Shown here in pieces: positions 16,587 through 25,015 of a stretch of DNA of 64,000 bases. The stretch's first letter is position 1, and the number at the start of each line of letters is the position of its first letter. The notes beneath the pieces are model-generated. The model did no database searches. It saw only the letters and a list, made by a program, of their open reading frames with translations, and was not told the DNA's origin. The stretch is from Oscillospiraceae bacterium (GTDB lineage: Bacteria > Bacillota > Clostridia > Oscillospirales > CAG-272), in NCBI GenBank assembly GCA_015064685.1, contig SVRT01000010.1, positions 39,889 through 103,888 of the forward strand, given 5' to 3'. The translations under genes were made by a program, and so were the position numbers.

Positions 16587-18206
16587 TTAATCCTCGGGAG
16601 AAAATCTCGATGCGATCGCCAAGGCAGTCTTTATTCCGTCGACTGCCGCGCTCGTTATTCCTCCTGCATATCCTGCGCCTTCGCCGCAAGGATATATATT
16701 CTCTCTGCCTATTGCTCTCATATCCTCAGAACGGAGAATTCTTACGGGTGATGACGTACGGGTCTCGGCTCCCGAGAGCAATGCTTCACTTTGCGCAAAA
16801 CCGTTTATCTTCCTGTCAAAGGAAGAAAGTGCATATCGGAGCGAGGCGGTAACGTAATCCGGGAAAATATCGTACATAGACGACATCTTAAAGCTATTTC
16901 CTCCCATATACGAGGGCATGACCAAGCCGGGCTCGGTTCCTCTCTTACCCGTCATAAAATCTCCGACCGTTTGCACGGGTACGCAGTAGTCTGCGCCACC
17001 TGCGGCAAATGCGCGTCTCTCTATTTTTCGCTGATACTCGATCGCGCCAAGCACAAGGCTTCCGTCGACCGACTCAAAATCGTCCGGCTGTATTGATACC
17101 GCAACCGCCGAATTTGAATTTTCCTTATCTCTTGCGTATGCGCTCATTCCGTTGACAACTACTCCGCCCTCTTCACTCGCAGCGGCGACTACCTCGCCAC
17201 CCGGACACATACAGAAGGTATACACTCCTCTGTCGCCCTTGGTGTCGGAAAGAGCGTACTCTGCGGCACCGAGAGACTCATGACCTGCGAGCTTGCCGTA
17301 AAGTGCTTCTTCGATAAAGCTTCTTCTGTGCTCTATCCTCACACCTACAGATATCGGCTTTGCTATCATACTGAAATTATTATTCAAGAGCATCTTATAG
17401 GTATCACGTGCGCTATGCCCGAGTGCAAGCACGAGTGCGCTACACTCAAAATCGCCCTTGGTGGTCTTTGCGACCGTAATTCCGCTCTTTTCGACTATAT
17501 CGATAAGCTTGCAGCGATAAACGACGTCACCTCCGAGCTTCTCAATATACGAGAGCATATTATCTACCACCGTACGCAACACGTCCGTACCGATATGTGG
17601 CTTTGCCTTAACCGTAACCTCGTCGGATGCTCCGAAGCGGCGGAGCGTTTCAAGCACGTAAGAGCATTTGGGGTCGTTTATTCTGGTGAGAAGCTTTCCG
17701 TCAGAAAAAGTTCCCGCACCGCCCGCGCCAAACTGTATATTCGACTCGGTATCAAGCGTTCTTTCACGGCAGAATCTTTCAACTGCACCGACGCGGTCTT
17801 TTATACAGTCGCCTCGGTCTATTATGATCGGTCTGTATCCGTTCTCAGCCAAAATGAGCGCGCAGAAAAGTCCTGCGGGACCCATTCCTACGACGAGCGG
17901 ACGGGAGGTCATTTTCTCACTTCCCTTTTTGATCTCGAGGTCGTCGACCTCGACCGCTCGCGCGCCAAGTCGCGAAAATCTTCCGTCGTCAAGCGGTGAG
18001 TTGTCCTCTCTTTTCGCGCATACCGAATAAACAAGCCTTATGTTATCTTTTTTTCTGGCATCAACGCTCTTTTTATATATATTCAGCTCATAGTCCGATT
18101 GCGATATTCCTACGCTTTGCAGCTTCTTTTTTGCAAGACGAATGACCTTTTCCTCGCTCTCGAACGGGGTTATCGCTATTCCGTCAATGACGTAAATTTT
18201 TCTCAT
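16587..18206 (-). CDS. Uncharacterised FAD-dependent dehydrogenase (COG2509-like)
   Basis: 539-residue flavoprotein. An N-terminal region of about 90 residues precedes a Rossmann FAD-binding motif (VVGMGPAGLFCALILAENG near residue 105); a GGAGTFSDGKLLTR segment follows near residue 160 and a C-terminal GEGAGYAGGITSAAVDG motif binds flavin. This layout matches the large FAD-dependent dehydrogenase family found beside cdaR in many Clostridia; substrate unknown. The ATG at 18206 was chosen for its GGAG site; the gene then starts one base after the cdaR stop region. In Bacillus the third gene of this locus is glmM, not seen here. Confidence 0.82.
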   Translation of the reverse strand: MRKIYVIDGIAITPFESEEKVIRLAKKKLQSVGISQSDYELNIYKKSVDARKKDNIRLVYSVCAKREDNSPLDDGRFSRLGARAVEVDDLEIKKGSEKMTSRPLVVGMGPAGLFCALILAENGYRPIIIDRGDCIKDRVGAVERFCRERTLDTESNIQFGAGGAGTFSDGKLLTRINDPKCSYVLETLRRFGASDEVTVKAKPHIGTDVLRTVVDNMLSYIEKLGGDVVYRCKLIDIVEKSGITVAKTTKGDFECSALVLALGHSARDTYKMLLNNNFSMIAKPISVGVRIEHRRSFIEEALYGKLAGHESLGAAEYALSDTKGDRGVYTFCMCPGGEVVAAASEEGGVVVNGMSAYARDKENSNSAVAVSIQPDDFESVDGSLVLGAIEYQRKIERRAFAAGGADYCVPVQTVGDFMTGKRGTEPGLVMPSYMGGNSFKMSSMYDIFPDYVTASLRYALSSFDRKINGFAQSEALLSGAETRTSSPVRILRSEDMRAIGRENIYPCGEGAGYAGGITSAAVDGIKTALAIASRFSPED

Positions 18207-18207
18207 A

Positions 18208-19230
18208 TTACTCCGCGGGCTCCTCAAAGCTTACGGTTATTATTACATTTTCCTTTACGTTAACGCCATCGGGAAGATCCTTGTTGCTTACCTCGTGAGG
18301 TGTGATCTTACCAACCTCTGCCTTCTCGATAGTTATCACGTACTCGGATATCACCATTATCTCCGAAGGCGCACCCCACACCTCTATTGCATCGGATGAG
18401 GGTTTTGCGATCAGCTTATTTTTATCGTCCAAGATCTCAACTCTTACAGGCACCTGCTTGTGAGCGAAAATATCAACATTGACCTCGATCTCCTCGGTTG
18501 AATAGTCTATTTCAGTGCCGTCAACATTTACAGGGTTAAGGTTCTTATCAAGGAATGAAAGAGCAAATCCCGAGAAGGTCTTGGAGTCTGTGTTCATAGC
18601 AAAGCTACCGTCTACGTTGAATCTTGCCGTTTCTATGAGGTCTATTACGGTTTTAGGACCCCTTATTGTTACGTTATCGCTGTCGGGATCGGCAAACTGA
18701 TGCTCGTACGTATAGGAGACAAGTCCAAGACTTGGATAATTTATTACCTGCACGTCCAATGGAACCGTTTTTTCAGCGATATAGTCGGTACTGAAGTTGA
18801 CATTGAGCGGCTCGGATTCAGCTATTGTAAGGCTGCTTCCTGTCGGTGTTGTGACGGACAGAGGCAATGTATACTGACCCACCTCGTTTATCGCACCTAC
18901 GTCGACAGTTACCTTATACTCGCTCTCCTTGTATTTCTTCAGGTCACGGTTAGAGCCCTTCACGGTTACGGTTATTTCTCTTTTGTCAAGACCGTAAATC
19001 ATCATTCCGTTGTCCTCAAGGGCATCGAGTCCGGTTATCTGAATCTTAAGCACCATCGTCTCGGTAACGTCGGTATCGTTGAAGTTTACCGTCCAAAGCC
19101 AAATAACTACCGCAATAAGGAGACATACCAGTCTTCCCACAAGGTCAAGTCTTCTTTTCGGTTTGTCAGATACGCTTATGTTTTCATTTCCGTTTTCATC
19201 GGTATCCTTTATGAGTTCGTACTGTTTCAT
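18208..19230 (-). CDS. cdaR: YbbR-domain protein, c-di-AMP cyclase regulator CdaR
   Basis: 340-residue membrane-anchored protein with an N-terminal helix (about residues 32-48, LVCLLIAVVIWLWTV) and three YbbR-like beta domains outside the cell (repeats opening with VPLDVQV and VPVRVEI strands). CdaR binds and modulates the cyclase CdaA. The gene overlaps cdaA by four bases (translational coupling), which supports the pairing. Confidence 0.9.
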   Translation of the reverse strand: MKQYELIKDTDENGNENISVSDKPKRRLDLVGRLVCLLIAVVIWLWTVNFNDTDVTETMVLKIQITGLDALEDNGMMIYGLDKREITVTVKGSNRDLKKYKESEYKVTVDVGAINEVGQYTLPLSVTTPTGSSLTIAESEPLNVNFSTDYIAEKTVPLDVQVINYPSLGLVSYTYEHQFADPDSDNVTIRGPKTVIDLIETARFNVDGSFAMNTDSKTFSGFALSFLDKNLNPVNVDGTEIDYSTEEIEVNVDIFAHKQVPVRVEILDDKNKLIAKPSSDAIEVWGAPSEIMVISEYVITIEKAEVGKITPHEVSNKDLPDGVNVKENVIITVSFEEPAE

Positions 19231-20177
19231 TTTGTCCTGTCTCCTCCTTTCGTGCTATTCTTTTTCTTAACTTCGGTAATCTTTTGCTCTAAGGATGACT
19301 CATATTCGACGTTCTTTCCTGTCATAAGCTTATAGAGGTCGTCTCTGAGGTCGTTTGACTTATGCTTTCCGCCCTTGCCTATATCATGATAATCACGGTT
19401 AAGCAGCTTATTGTTTGCAATTGATATATTTCCCGTTTCCTCCGACACTACAACTACCACCGCGTCGCTAATCTCACTTATTCTGAGCGCCGCACGGTGA
19501 CGGGTTCCGAGTCCCTCTGCAATATCGGTGTTTTCAGAGATCGTTTTGGATTTACACGATGCGGCAACTATTCTCGCGTCTCTTATTATTACTGCTCCGT
19601 CATGAAGAGGAGACCTATTGACGAAAATATTACACAGAAGCTGGCGCGTCACTATTGCATCGACGGGTGTTCCCTCTGTCATCTGATTACGTAGTCTGCC
19701 TCTTCTCTCGATGACTATAAGCGCACCCTCGCCCTTACTCGAAAGCTCGAACGCTGCCGCTGAGATCTCCTCGACCGCGTGAAGGATCGCATCCTCGCCC
19801 ACCGTTTGTCTGTTAGCTATTCTCTTGATATTGACCGACGTTGTCGCTCCGAACTCCTCAAGCATCTCACGGAATTCGGGCTGGAAAATGATACAAAACG
19901 CAATTATTCCAACGGTGTAGAAGGTCTGCAAGATCGTATTGATAGCAACCATATCTAACACGTCACTCAGAATATAGAGACCGACAAGTGAGACGAATCC
20001 GATAAGTATTCTTGACGCATGCCTATCTCTAATAAATTTGTATACGATATACAAAAGGCTTGCCAAAACAATTATATCGAGAAGGCTGATGACGTTTATG
20101 TTCGCCAGGGGAAACACGATATAATCCATAAAAAATTCTGTTATTGTACTCCAAAGATCACTTAAGCGTTCTAACAT
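19227..20177 (-). CDS. cdaA: Diadenylate cyclase CdaA
   Basis: 316-residue membrane-bound diadenylate cyclase that makes c-di-AMP from two ATP. Three N-terminal helices (about residues 20-100) precede the DAC domain with both catalytic signatures: LHDGAVII near residue 193 and GTRHRAALRISE near 225. The C-terminal tail (about 40 residues, lysine-rich) extends past the core. The start at 20177 has AAGGAG. It heads the long minus-strand block from a promoter about 100 bases upstream. No c-di-AMP phosphodiesterase is visible in the window. Confidence 0.95.
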   Translation of the reverse strand: MLERLSDLWSTITEFFMDYIVFPLANINVISLLDIIVLASLLYIVYKFIRDRHASRILIGFVSLVGLYILSDVLDMVAINTILQTFYTVGIIAFCIIFQPEFREMLEEFGATTSVNIKRIANRQTVGEDAILHAVEEISAAAFELSSKGEGALIVIERRGRLRNQMTEGTPVDAIVTRQLLCNIFVNRSPLHDGAVIIRDARIVAASCKSKTISENTDIAEGLGTRHRAALRISEISDAVVVVVSEETGNISIANNKLLNRDYHDIGKGGKHKSNDLRDDLYKLMTGKNVEYESSLEQKITEVKKKNSTKGGDRTK

Positions 20178-20281
20178 CTTTTTCTCCTTTGCTTCCGGTC
20201 AATGTCTTACTGATTTTGTCTTTTATTTTGTCGCGCGTGCGCGCATTACGCGATTATAATATAATAATAAATATTCATTCT

Positions 20282-20311
20282 ATTATAACAGACTTTCCCC
20301 CCTCAAGTCAA
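20282..20311 (-). promoter_or_regulatory. Sigma-A promoter for the cdaA block
   Basis: Minus-strand TTGACT (20311-20306), an 18-base spacer ending in TGT, and TATAAT (20287-20282). The leader of about 100 bases contains alternating GC-rich (GCGCGC) and AT-rich tracts. Nothing else was seen in the 264-base gap beyond this promoter and the terminator of the next gene. Confidence 0.75.
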
Positions 20312-20406
20312 TAGTTTTTCAGCAATTATTCAGAATATTTTTCATTTTACGCTACACCGGAGAATACTCGGATAAAAATTCATTTAAAATTTACATCTTT
20401 CGGGCA

Positions 20407-20441
20407 TAAAAAAGCCTCTTGCGTTATGCAAGAGGCTTTTT
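20407..20441 (-). terminator. Terminator after the 260-residue membrane protein gene
   Basis: The perfect stem AAGCCTCTTGC / GCAAGAGGCTT with a GTTAT loop is flanked by runs of A and T, so it can work in both directions. Confidence 0.9.
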
Positions 20442-21224
20442 TTACGCTTCAAGGTCCTTTGTCAATGATGACATTGCCGCGTATACGAACAAGTAGGATA
20501 TACATCCCATAATCGCTTTTATCAGATAGTTGACCGCCATATACAGCCAGGTTATTCCCTCCGTAGGTATTCCGTACGCTATTATCAGCCAGACGTCACT
20601 GATCACGGCGCCTCCAAGCTTGGCAATAAGCGTTACGGTGGCGCAGATGAACGCTGATCTCAAAAGGCAATTCCCGTTATCGATTATGCTCTGGAACGGA
20701 TACGCATGCGGAGGTATTCCCTCTATATGCTCATCCGTCTTTTTGGATGCGCGAAGCATCACGAGGCGCTTATCGGTATATTTTGTAATTATTCCCTTCG
20801 ATAGCGAAAATATGATAAACATCTGCAAAAACTCAAGCAGCGTCCAGAACAAGACATCTGTCAGATCCCACGCCCAGGAAAGCGGAATACTTCCTCCATT
20901 CACCCAGCTCGACACGGTATTTGCCATATACTTATAGAAAGTAACCAAGCAAAACGTTCCGAATACACCTTTGACGCTCTTGGTCCCCCAGGTATAGACT
21001 GCCAGCAACATCACAGCATAGCACATCGAAATTCCCCCAAGCTCCAAAAGCTCTGCTATATACTCGAGAAGCATCGGTATGGCTGTTTCCGCATATACAA
21101 CGTTATTGGTTACCGATGCCGTCAGTGGATACAGTAAAAAGCAATTTACCGAATACACAACGGCAAGCACAGCACCGCTCAATGATATCCATTTTTTCAA
21201 AACGGCTCTATCCGCTTTTTCCAT
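20442..21224 (-). CDS. Uncharacterised multi-pass membrane protein
   Basis: 260-residue protein not recognised. Five or six hydrophobic segments are visible (about residues 12-32, 52-75, 85-105, 118-140, 190-212, 225-250). There is no signal peptide, cysteine motif or nucleotide-binding motif. An aromatic-rich loop (SWVNGGSIPLSWAWDLTD) lies between helices three and four. The gene follows the aminotransferase by 34 bases with its own GAAGAGG site, so it may be the third gene of the lrp-aminotransferase operon, and it ends in a strong terminator. Confidence 0.7.
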   Translation of the reverse strand: MEKADRAVLKKWISLSGAVLAVVYSVNCFLLYPLTASVTNNVVYAETAIPMLLEYIAELLELGGISMCYAVMLLAVYTWGTKSVKGVFGTFCLVTFYKYMANTVSSWVNGGSIPLSWAWDLTDVLFWTLLEFLQMFIIFSLSKGIITKYTDKRLVMLRASKKTDEHIEGIPPHAYPFQSIIDNGNCLLRSAFICATVTLIAKLGGAVISDVWLIIAYGIPTEGITWLYMAVNYLIKAIMGCISYLFVYAAMSSLTKDLEA

Positions 21225-21258
21225 TTTTATTTCCTCTTCGCCTCTTCAGGCTTTATTC

Positions 21259-22434
21259 TTACTTTATTTCCTTCAAGAATTCTTCGATTCTTGACAAAGC
21301 TTCTCTTATATGAGCCGTTGAATAGCAATACGACGCTCTGACAAAGCCCTCTCCACTCGCTCCGAATGCATTGCCCGGAACGAGTGCAACCTTCTTTTCT
21401 CTCAAAAGCGTTTCACAGAAGGTCTCGCTATCCATACCGGACACCTTGATCGACGGAAAGGCATAGAATGCTCCCTTTGGCTCAAAGCAGGTCATTCCGA
21501 TCCTATTGAATCCTCCGACCATAAGTCTGCGGCGCATATCGTACTCACCGAGCATATTCTCTATGTCTGCGTCTCCGTTCCTTATTGCCTCTATGGATGC
21601 GTACTGCGAGGTGGTAGGTGCGCTCATTATCGCAAACTGATGGATCTTTGTCATCTGTTCGATTATCGGCGCTGGACCGCAGGCATATCCCATTCTCCAG
21701 CCCGTCATTGAATAGGTTTTTGAGAAGCCGTTGATAACCACGGTTCTCTCCTTCATACCGTCGACAGACGCGATCGAAACGTGTCTTTTGCCGCCGTACG
21801 TCAGCTCGGAATAGATCTCGTCCGAGAGAACGCATATATCGGTTCCACGCAGAACGCTTGCGATGCTCTCAAGATCGCTCTCCTCCATAATAGCTCCCGT
21901 AGGATTACACGGGAACGGAAAAACGAGCAGCTTTGTCTTATCAGTTATTGCTGCCTCCAGCTCCTTTGCGGTGAGTCTGAACTCGTTCTCTGCCTTGAGC
22001 TGAACCGTTACGGGAACACCTCCCGCAAGTCTTACGATTGGCTCATAGCAGACGAAGCTCGGCTGAGGAATGATGACCTCGTCACCGTATCCCACAAGAG
22101 CTCTTATTGCCGCGTCTATTCCCTCGCTTCCGCCAACCGTTATCAATATTTCGTTCTTTGAGGAATACTCAAGAGAATACTTTCGTTTCATAAACGACGA
22201 TATTTCTTCTCTAAGCTCGACAAGTCCGGAATTTGAGGTATATCTCGTTCTGCTCTCCTCAAGCGATTTGATTCCCGCGCGTCTTATATGCCACGGAGTC
22301 GGAAAATCCGGCTCGCCTACACCGAGGGATATGACACCCTCCATGCTTGCGGCAATATCAAAAAACTTTCTTATTCCCGACGGCTTGATATCATTGAGTA
22401 CCGTTGGGTTGAGTATCTTAGAATAATCCATCAT
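21259..22434 (-). CDS. Class I/II PLP-dependent aminotransferase
   Basis: 391-residue fold-type I aminotransferase, closest in pattern to the aspartate/aromatic PatA-like group. The PLP lysine is in NGFSKTYSMTGWRMGYA (near residue 233); the cofactor aspartate region SDEIYSELTYGG and the PCNPTGA motif are present; a C-terminal FVRASYCYS arginine binds the substrate carboxylate. Its start overlaps the stop of the Lrp-type regulator (ATGA), a strong sign of co-translation and of control by that regulator. The substrate is undetermined. Confidence 0.88.
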   Translation of the reverse strand: MMDYSKILNPTVLNDIKPSGIRKFFDIAASMEGVISLGVGEPDFPTPWHIRRAGIKSLEESRTRYTSNSGLVELREEISSFMKRKYSLEYSSKNEILITVGGSEGIDAAIRALVGYGDEVIIPQPSFVCYEPIVRLAGGVPVTVQLKAENEFRLTAKELEAAITDKTKLLVFPFPCNPTGAIMEESDLESIASVLRGTDICVLSDEIYSELTYGGKRHVSIASVDGMKERTVVINGFSKTYSMTGWRMGYACGPAPIIEQMTKIHQFAIMSAPTTSQYASIEAIRNGDADIENMLGEYDMRRRLMVGGFNRIGMTCFEPKGAFYAFPSIKVSGMDSETFCETLLREKKVALVPGNAFGASGEGFVRASYCYSTAHIREALSRIEEFLKEIK

Positions 22435-22913
22435 AGCAGGTATGCGCCTCTGTCATCCTTTTCATTTCCTACAAGCTCTACGTCAAGCTCCTTATATCGG
22501 CGGAGGACAAAATGAGTGGCGGTTGACGTTACGCAATCCATAGTTGCAAGCTCCTTTGAAACGAACATTGCGACCTCCTGGAACGTTTTGCCCTTTACTA
22601 TAACGCAAAGGTCATATGAGCCTGACATAAGATATACGGTCTCCACCTCCGGATATTTCATTACAGTTTCGGCGATCTTCTCAAACCCATACTTATCCTG
22701 AGGTATGACTTTAAGCTCTATAAGTGCGGAAACGTATGCGTTATCAAGGCTTTCCCAGTCGATAACCGTTTTATATCCTCTGATAAGGCCTGCACCCTCA
22801 AGCTCCTTGATGTCTTTTTCGACCTCTTCGTTTGTAAGTCCGGTCATAAGCGCGATATCATCGATCGGACAACGTGCGTTTTTTGCAAGTATCTTAAGTA
22901 TTTTGGTGTTCAT
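22431..22913 (-). CDS. Lrp/AsnC-family transcriptional regulator
   Basis: 160-residue Lrp/AsnC regulator: N-terminal winged helix (about residues 1-60, with DIALMTGLTNEEVEKDIKELE) and C-terminal RAM ligand domain (ALIELKVIPQDKYGFEKIAE and YLMSGSYDLCVIVKG). Such proteins sense amino acids. The ATG at 22913 follows GAGGG; a longer in-frame start at 22967 has no ribosome site and runs into a hairpin. It is coupled to the aminotransferase, which it may regulate by autogenous control. Confidence 0.9.
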   Translation of the reverse strand: MNTKILKILAKNARCPIDDIALMTGLTNEEVEKDIKELEGAGLIRGYKTVIDWESLDNAYVSALIELKVIPQDKYGFEKIAETVMKYPEVETVYLMSGSYDLCVIVKGKTFQEVAMFVSKELATMDCVTSTATHFVLRRYKELDVELVGNEKDDRGAYLL

Positions 22914-22941
22914 TATGTTTCCCTCTAAATAAATAAATTTA

Positions 22942-22970
22942 GGGGTGCGACCATAATCTGCTCGCACCCC
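22942..22970 (-). terminator. Hairpin between the P-loop gene and the lrp gene
   Basis: The perfect 9-base inverted repeat GGGGTGCGA / TCGCACCCC is followed on the minus strand by an AT-rich TAAATTTATTTATTTA tract rather than a pure T-run. It is probably a weak terminator for the P-loop gene. Confidence 0.6.
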
Positions 22971-23006
22971 AAAAGCTCGGCATTCAGCCCGAGCAAGTCT
23001 TCAGTT

Positions 23007-23414
23007 TCAGATGTACTTCTTTACGAGATCGCTTGCTTCCTCTGCGGGAATGGACGAGGTGATTACTACGTTAACCTCGAGCTTGTTTGCAAGCTCGTCA
23101 ACTTCCTTAATGAATGCCTCGAAGCCTGCGATATCATTGCCAGCGATCTTAAGCGCAGAATCTATGAAGAGATCGGTCACGTCGTGGTTGCTGGCAAGAA
23201 TACCTGCTACAAATCCGTAAAGAGCCTCTGCGTCGAAAATGAGGTAGTCATTAGTGTTGATAAGGCGAGCGGTGTACTTAACGTCAAAACGAAGTCCTAC
23301 TCCCTTTTCGATACAAACAACGGTTCCCTCGCTCTTCTCAACTGCCTCGTTTACCATGGAGATGAGTGTCTTGGTCTTACCTGTTCCCTTAACGCCGATA
23401 ATCAATTTGAGCAT
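23007..23414 (-). CDS. Small P-loop ATP-binding protein of unknown function
   Basis: 135-residue single-domain protein with a Walker A motif (GVKGTGKTKT, residues 7-16) and hydrophobic strands ending in possible Walker B positions (LIFDAEALYG near 78, LFIDSALKI near 102). There is no partner domain, so it is close to a minimal P-loop fold. Similar short proteins in Clostridia are often labelled PilT-like, but no pilus genes are near and that label is not supported here. It has its own promoter and the strong ribosome site GAGGAGG. Function unknown. Confidence 0.75.
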   Translation of the reverse strand: MLKLIIGVKGTGKTKTLISMVNEAVEKSEGTVVCIEKGVGLRFDVKYTARLINTNDYLIFDAEALYGFVAGILASNHDVTDLFIDSALKIAGNDIAGFEAFIKEVDELANKLEVNVVITSSIPAEEASDLVKKYI

Positions 23415-23490
23415 AAATGTCCTCCTCTGCCGCCGGTTTGCGGCTTTGTATATTTTTATATTTCCTACGAAATTTTTCTTCCGTTAATCC

Positions 23491-23519
23491 ATTATAGCAT
23501 AGTTTTATGCCATTTGCAA
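23491..23519 (-). promoter_or_regulatory. Sigma-A promoter for the small P-loop gene
   Basis: Minus-strand TTGCAA (23519-23514), a 17-base spacer ending in TGC, and TATAAT (23496-23491). Confidence 0.78.
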
Positions 23520-23545
23520 GTGGGATATTGAATTTTTTTGCAAAT

Positions 23546-24883
23546 TTATTTCAATTTTTCCTCGAGTTCTGCTCTCATTTCCTCGTAACCGGGCTTTCCA
23601 AGGAGCGCGAACATATTTTTCTTATACGCTTCAACTCCGGGCTGATTGAAGGGGTTGACTCCGAGCATATAGCCGGAAAGTGCGCACGCGAGCTCGAAGA
23701 AATAGAAGATGTATCCGAGCGAGTACGCGCTTCTGTCCTTCATTTCGATAAGGATATTCGGTACTCCGCCGTCTACGTGAGCGAGCAAAGTTCCCTGCAT
23801 TGCGGTCTTCTTTACAACATTGAGATCAACGCCCGAGAGGAAGTTGAGTCCGTCGATATTGTTGGGGTCGTGGGGGATCTTGAACTCTATTCCGTTATCC
23901 TCGACTGCGATGACCGTCTCAAAAAGGTTTCTTACGCCGTCCTGGATATACTGACCGAGAGAGTGGAGGTCTGTCGAGAAGATAACCGATGCGGGGAAAA
24001 TTCCTCTCTTGTCTTTACCCTCGCTCTCGCCGTAGAGCTGCTTCCACCACTCGTTGAGCATCTTTGCGTATGACTCGTAGCCTACAAGGATCTCTGTGGT
24101 CATTCCCTTTCTGTAAAGGATGTTTCTGATTGCTGCATATTTATACGCATCGTTCTTGTTGATGTCCTCGTCCTGATATGCAAGGCGAGCGTCAGCCGCA
24201 CCCTTCATAAGAGCATCGATATCGATTCCCGCTACCGCGATGGGAAGAAGTCCTACTGCAGTGAGGACCGAGAAGCGTCCGCCTACGTCGTCCGGTACCA
24301 CGAAGGTCTCGTAGCCGGCCTCGTCCGAGAAGCTCTTGAGAGTTCCTCTTGCCTTATCGGTTGTTACGAAGATTCTCTCCTTTGCACCATCCTTGCCGTA
24401 CTTCTTCTCAAGAAGCTCACGGAATACTCTGAAGGAAACAGCGGGCTCTGTCGTTGTTCCGGACTTCGAGATAACGTTGATGCAGACGTCACGTCCGTCG
24501 CATATCTCGAGGATCTCAGCCATAGAAACCGCACTTATATCACAGCCTGCGAAGTACACATCGGGTGTATCCTTCTTAAGGCAGTTATAATTCGAGGATT
24601 TGAGGAACTCGATTGCCGCGCGTGCGCCAAGGTAAGAGCCTCCAATGCCGATAACGACAAGGACGTCGCAGCTCTTTTGAATTTTCTTTGCGGCGACCTT
24701 GATTCTCGCAAACTCCTCCTTATCGTAGTTCTCGGGAAGATCGATCCAACCGAGGAAATCCTTGCCTGCGCCGTTTCTCTCAACGATCTGACGGTGTGCC
24801 GCGCTTACAGCGCTCTGTATGTTTTCATATTCATGTTCTGCGATAAAACCCGCAAGATATTTGTCACTGAGCTTGATTGCCAT
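23546..24883 (-). CDS. pgi: Glucose-6-phosphate isomerase
   Basis: 445-residue phosphoglucose isomerase interconverting glucose-6-phosphate and fructose-6-phosphate. Family signatures: [18 protein letters not shown] near residue 77, [19 protein letters not shown] near 135, [19 protein letters not shown] near 200, and a C-terminal [16 protein letters not shown]. The length matches the short Firmicutes form. The start has GGAGG; a consensus promoter lies about 60 bases upstream, so it is probably transcribed alone. Confidence 0.97.
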   Translation of the reverse strand: MAIKLSDKYLAGFIAEHEYENIQSAVSAAHRQIVERNGAGKDFLGWIDLPENYDKEEFARIKVAAKKIQKSCDVLVVIGIGGSYLGARAAIEFLKSSNYNCLKKDTPDVYFAGCDISAVSMAEILEICDGRDVCINVISKSGTTTEPAVSFRVFRELLEKKYGKDGAKERIFVTTDKARGTLKSFSDEAGYETFVVPDDVGGRFSVLTAVGLLPIAVAGIDIDALMKGAADARLAYQDEDINKNDAYKYAAIRNILYRKGMTTEILVGYESYAKMLNEWWKQLYGESEGKDKRGIFPASVIFSTDLHSLGQYIQDGVRNLFETVIAVEDNGIEFKIPHDPNNIDGLNFLSGVDLNVVKKTAMQGTLLAHVDGGVPNILIEMKDRSAYSLGYIFYFFELACALSGYMLGVNPFNQPGVEAYKKNMFALLGKPGYEEMRAELEEKLK

Positions 24884-24943
24884 TTTGTGTCCTCCTGTTT
24901 TATGGGCATTACGCCCGTTATCACCTTACTTAATAATGCAGAT

Positions 24944-24972
24944 ATTATATCACATTTATCTTTGCTTTTCAA
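24944..24972 (-). promoter_or_regulatory. Sigma-A promoter for pgi
   Basis: Minus-strand TTGAAA (24972-24967), a 17-base spacer ending in TGA, and TATAAT (24949-24944). Confidence 0.82.
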
Positions 24973-25015
24973 GTGTTTTTTTATGTTTTTGTCAAACTTT
25001 TTTGCGCTTTTATCA

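Noticed and set aside
23007..23414. PilT-type motility ATPase
   Set aside because: Too short, only a Walker A is shared, and no pilus genes are near.
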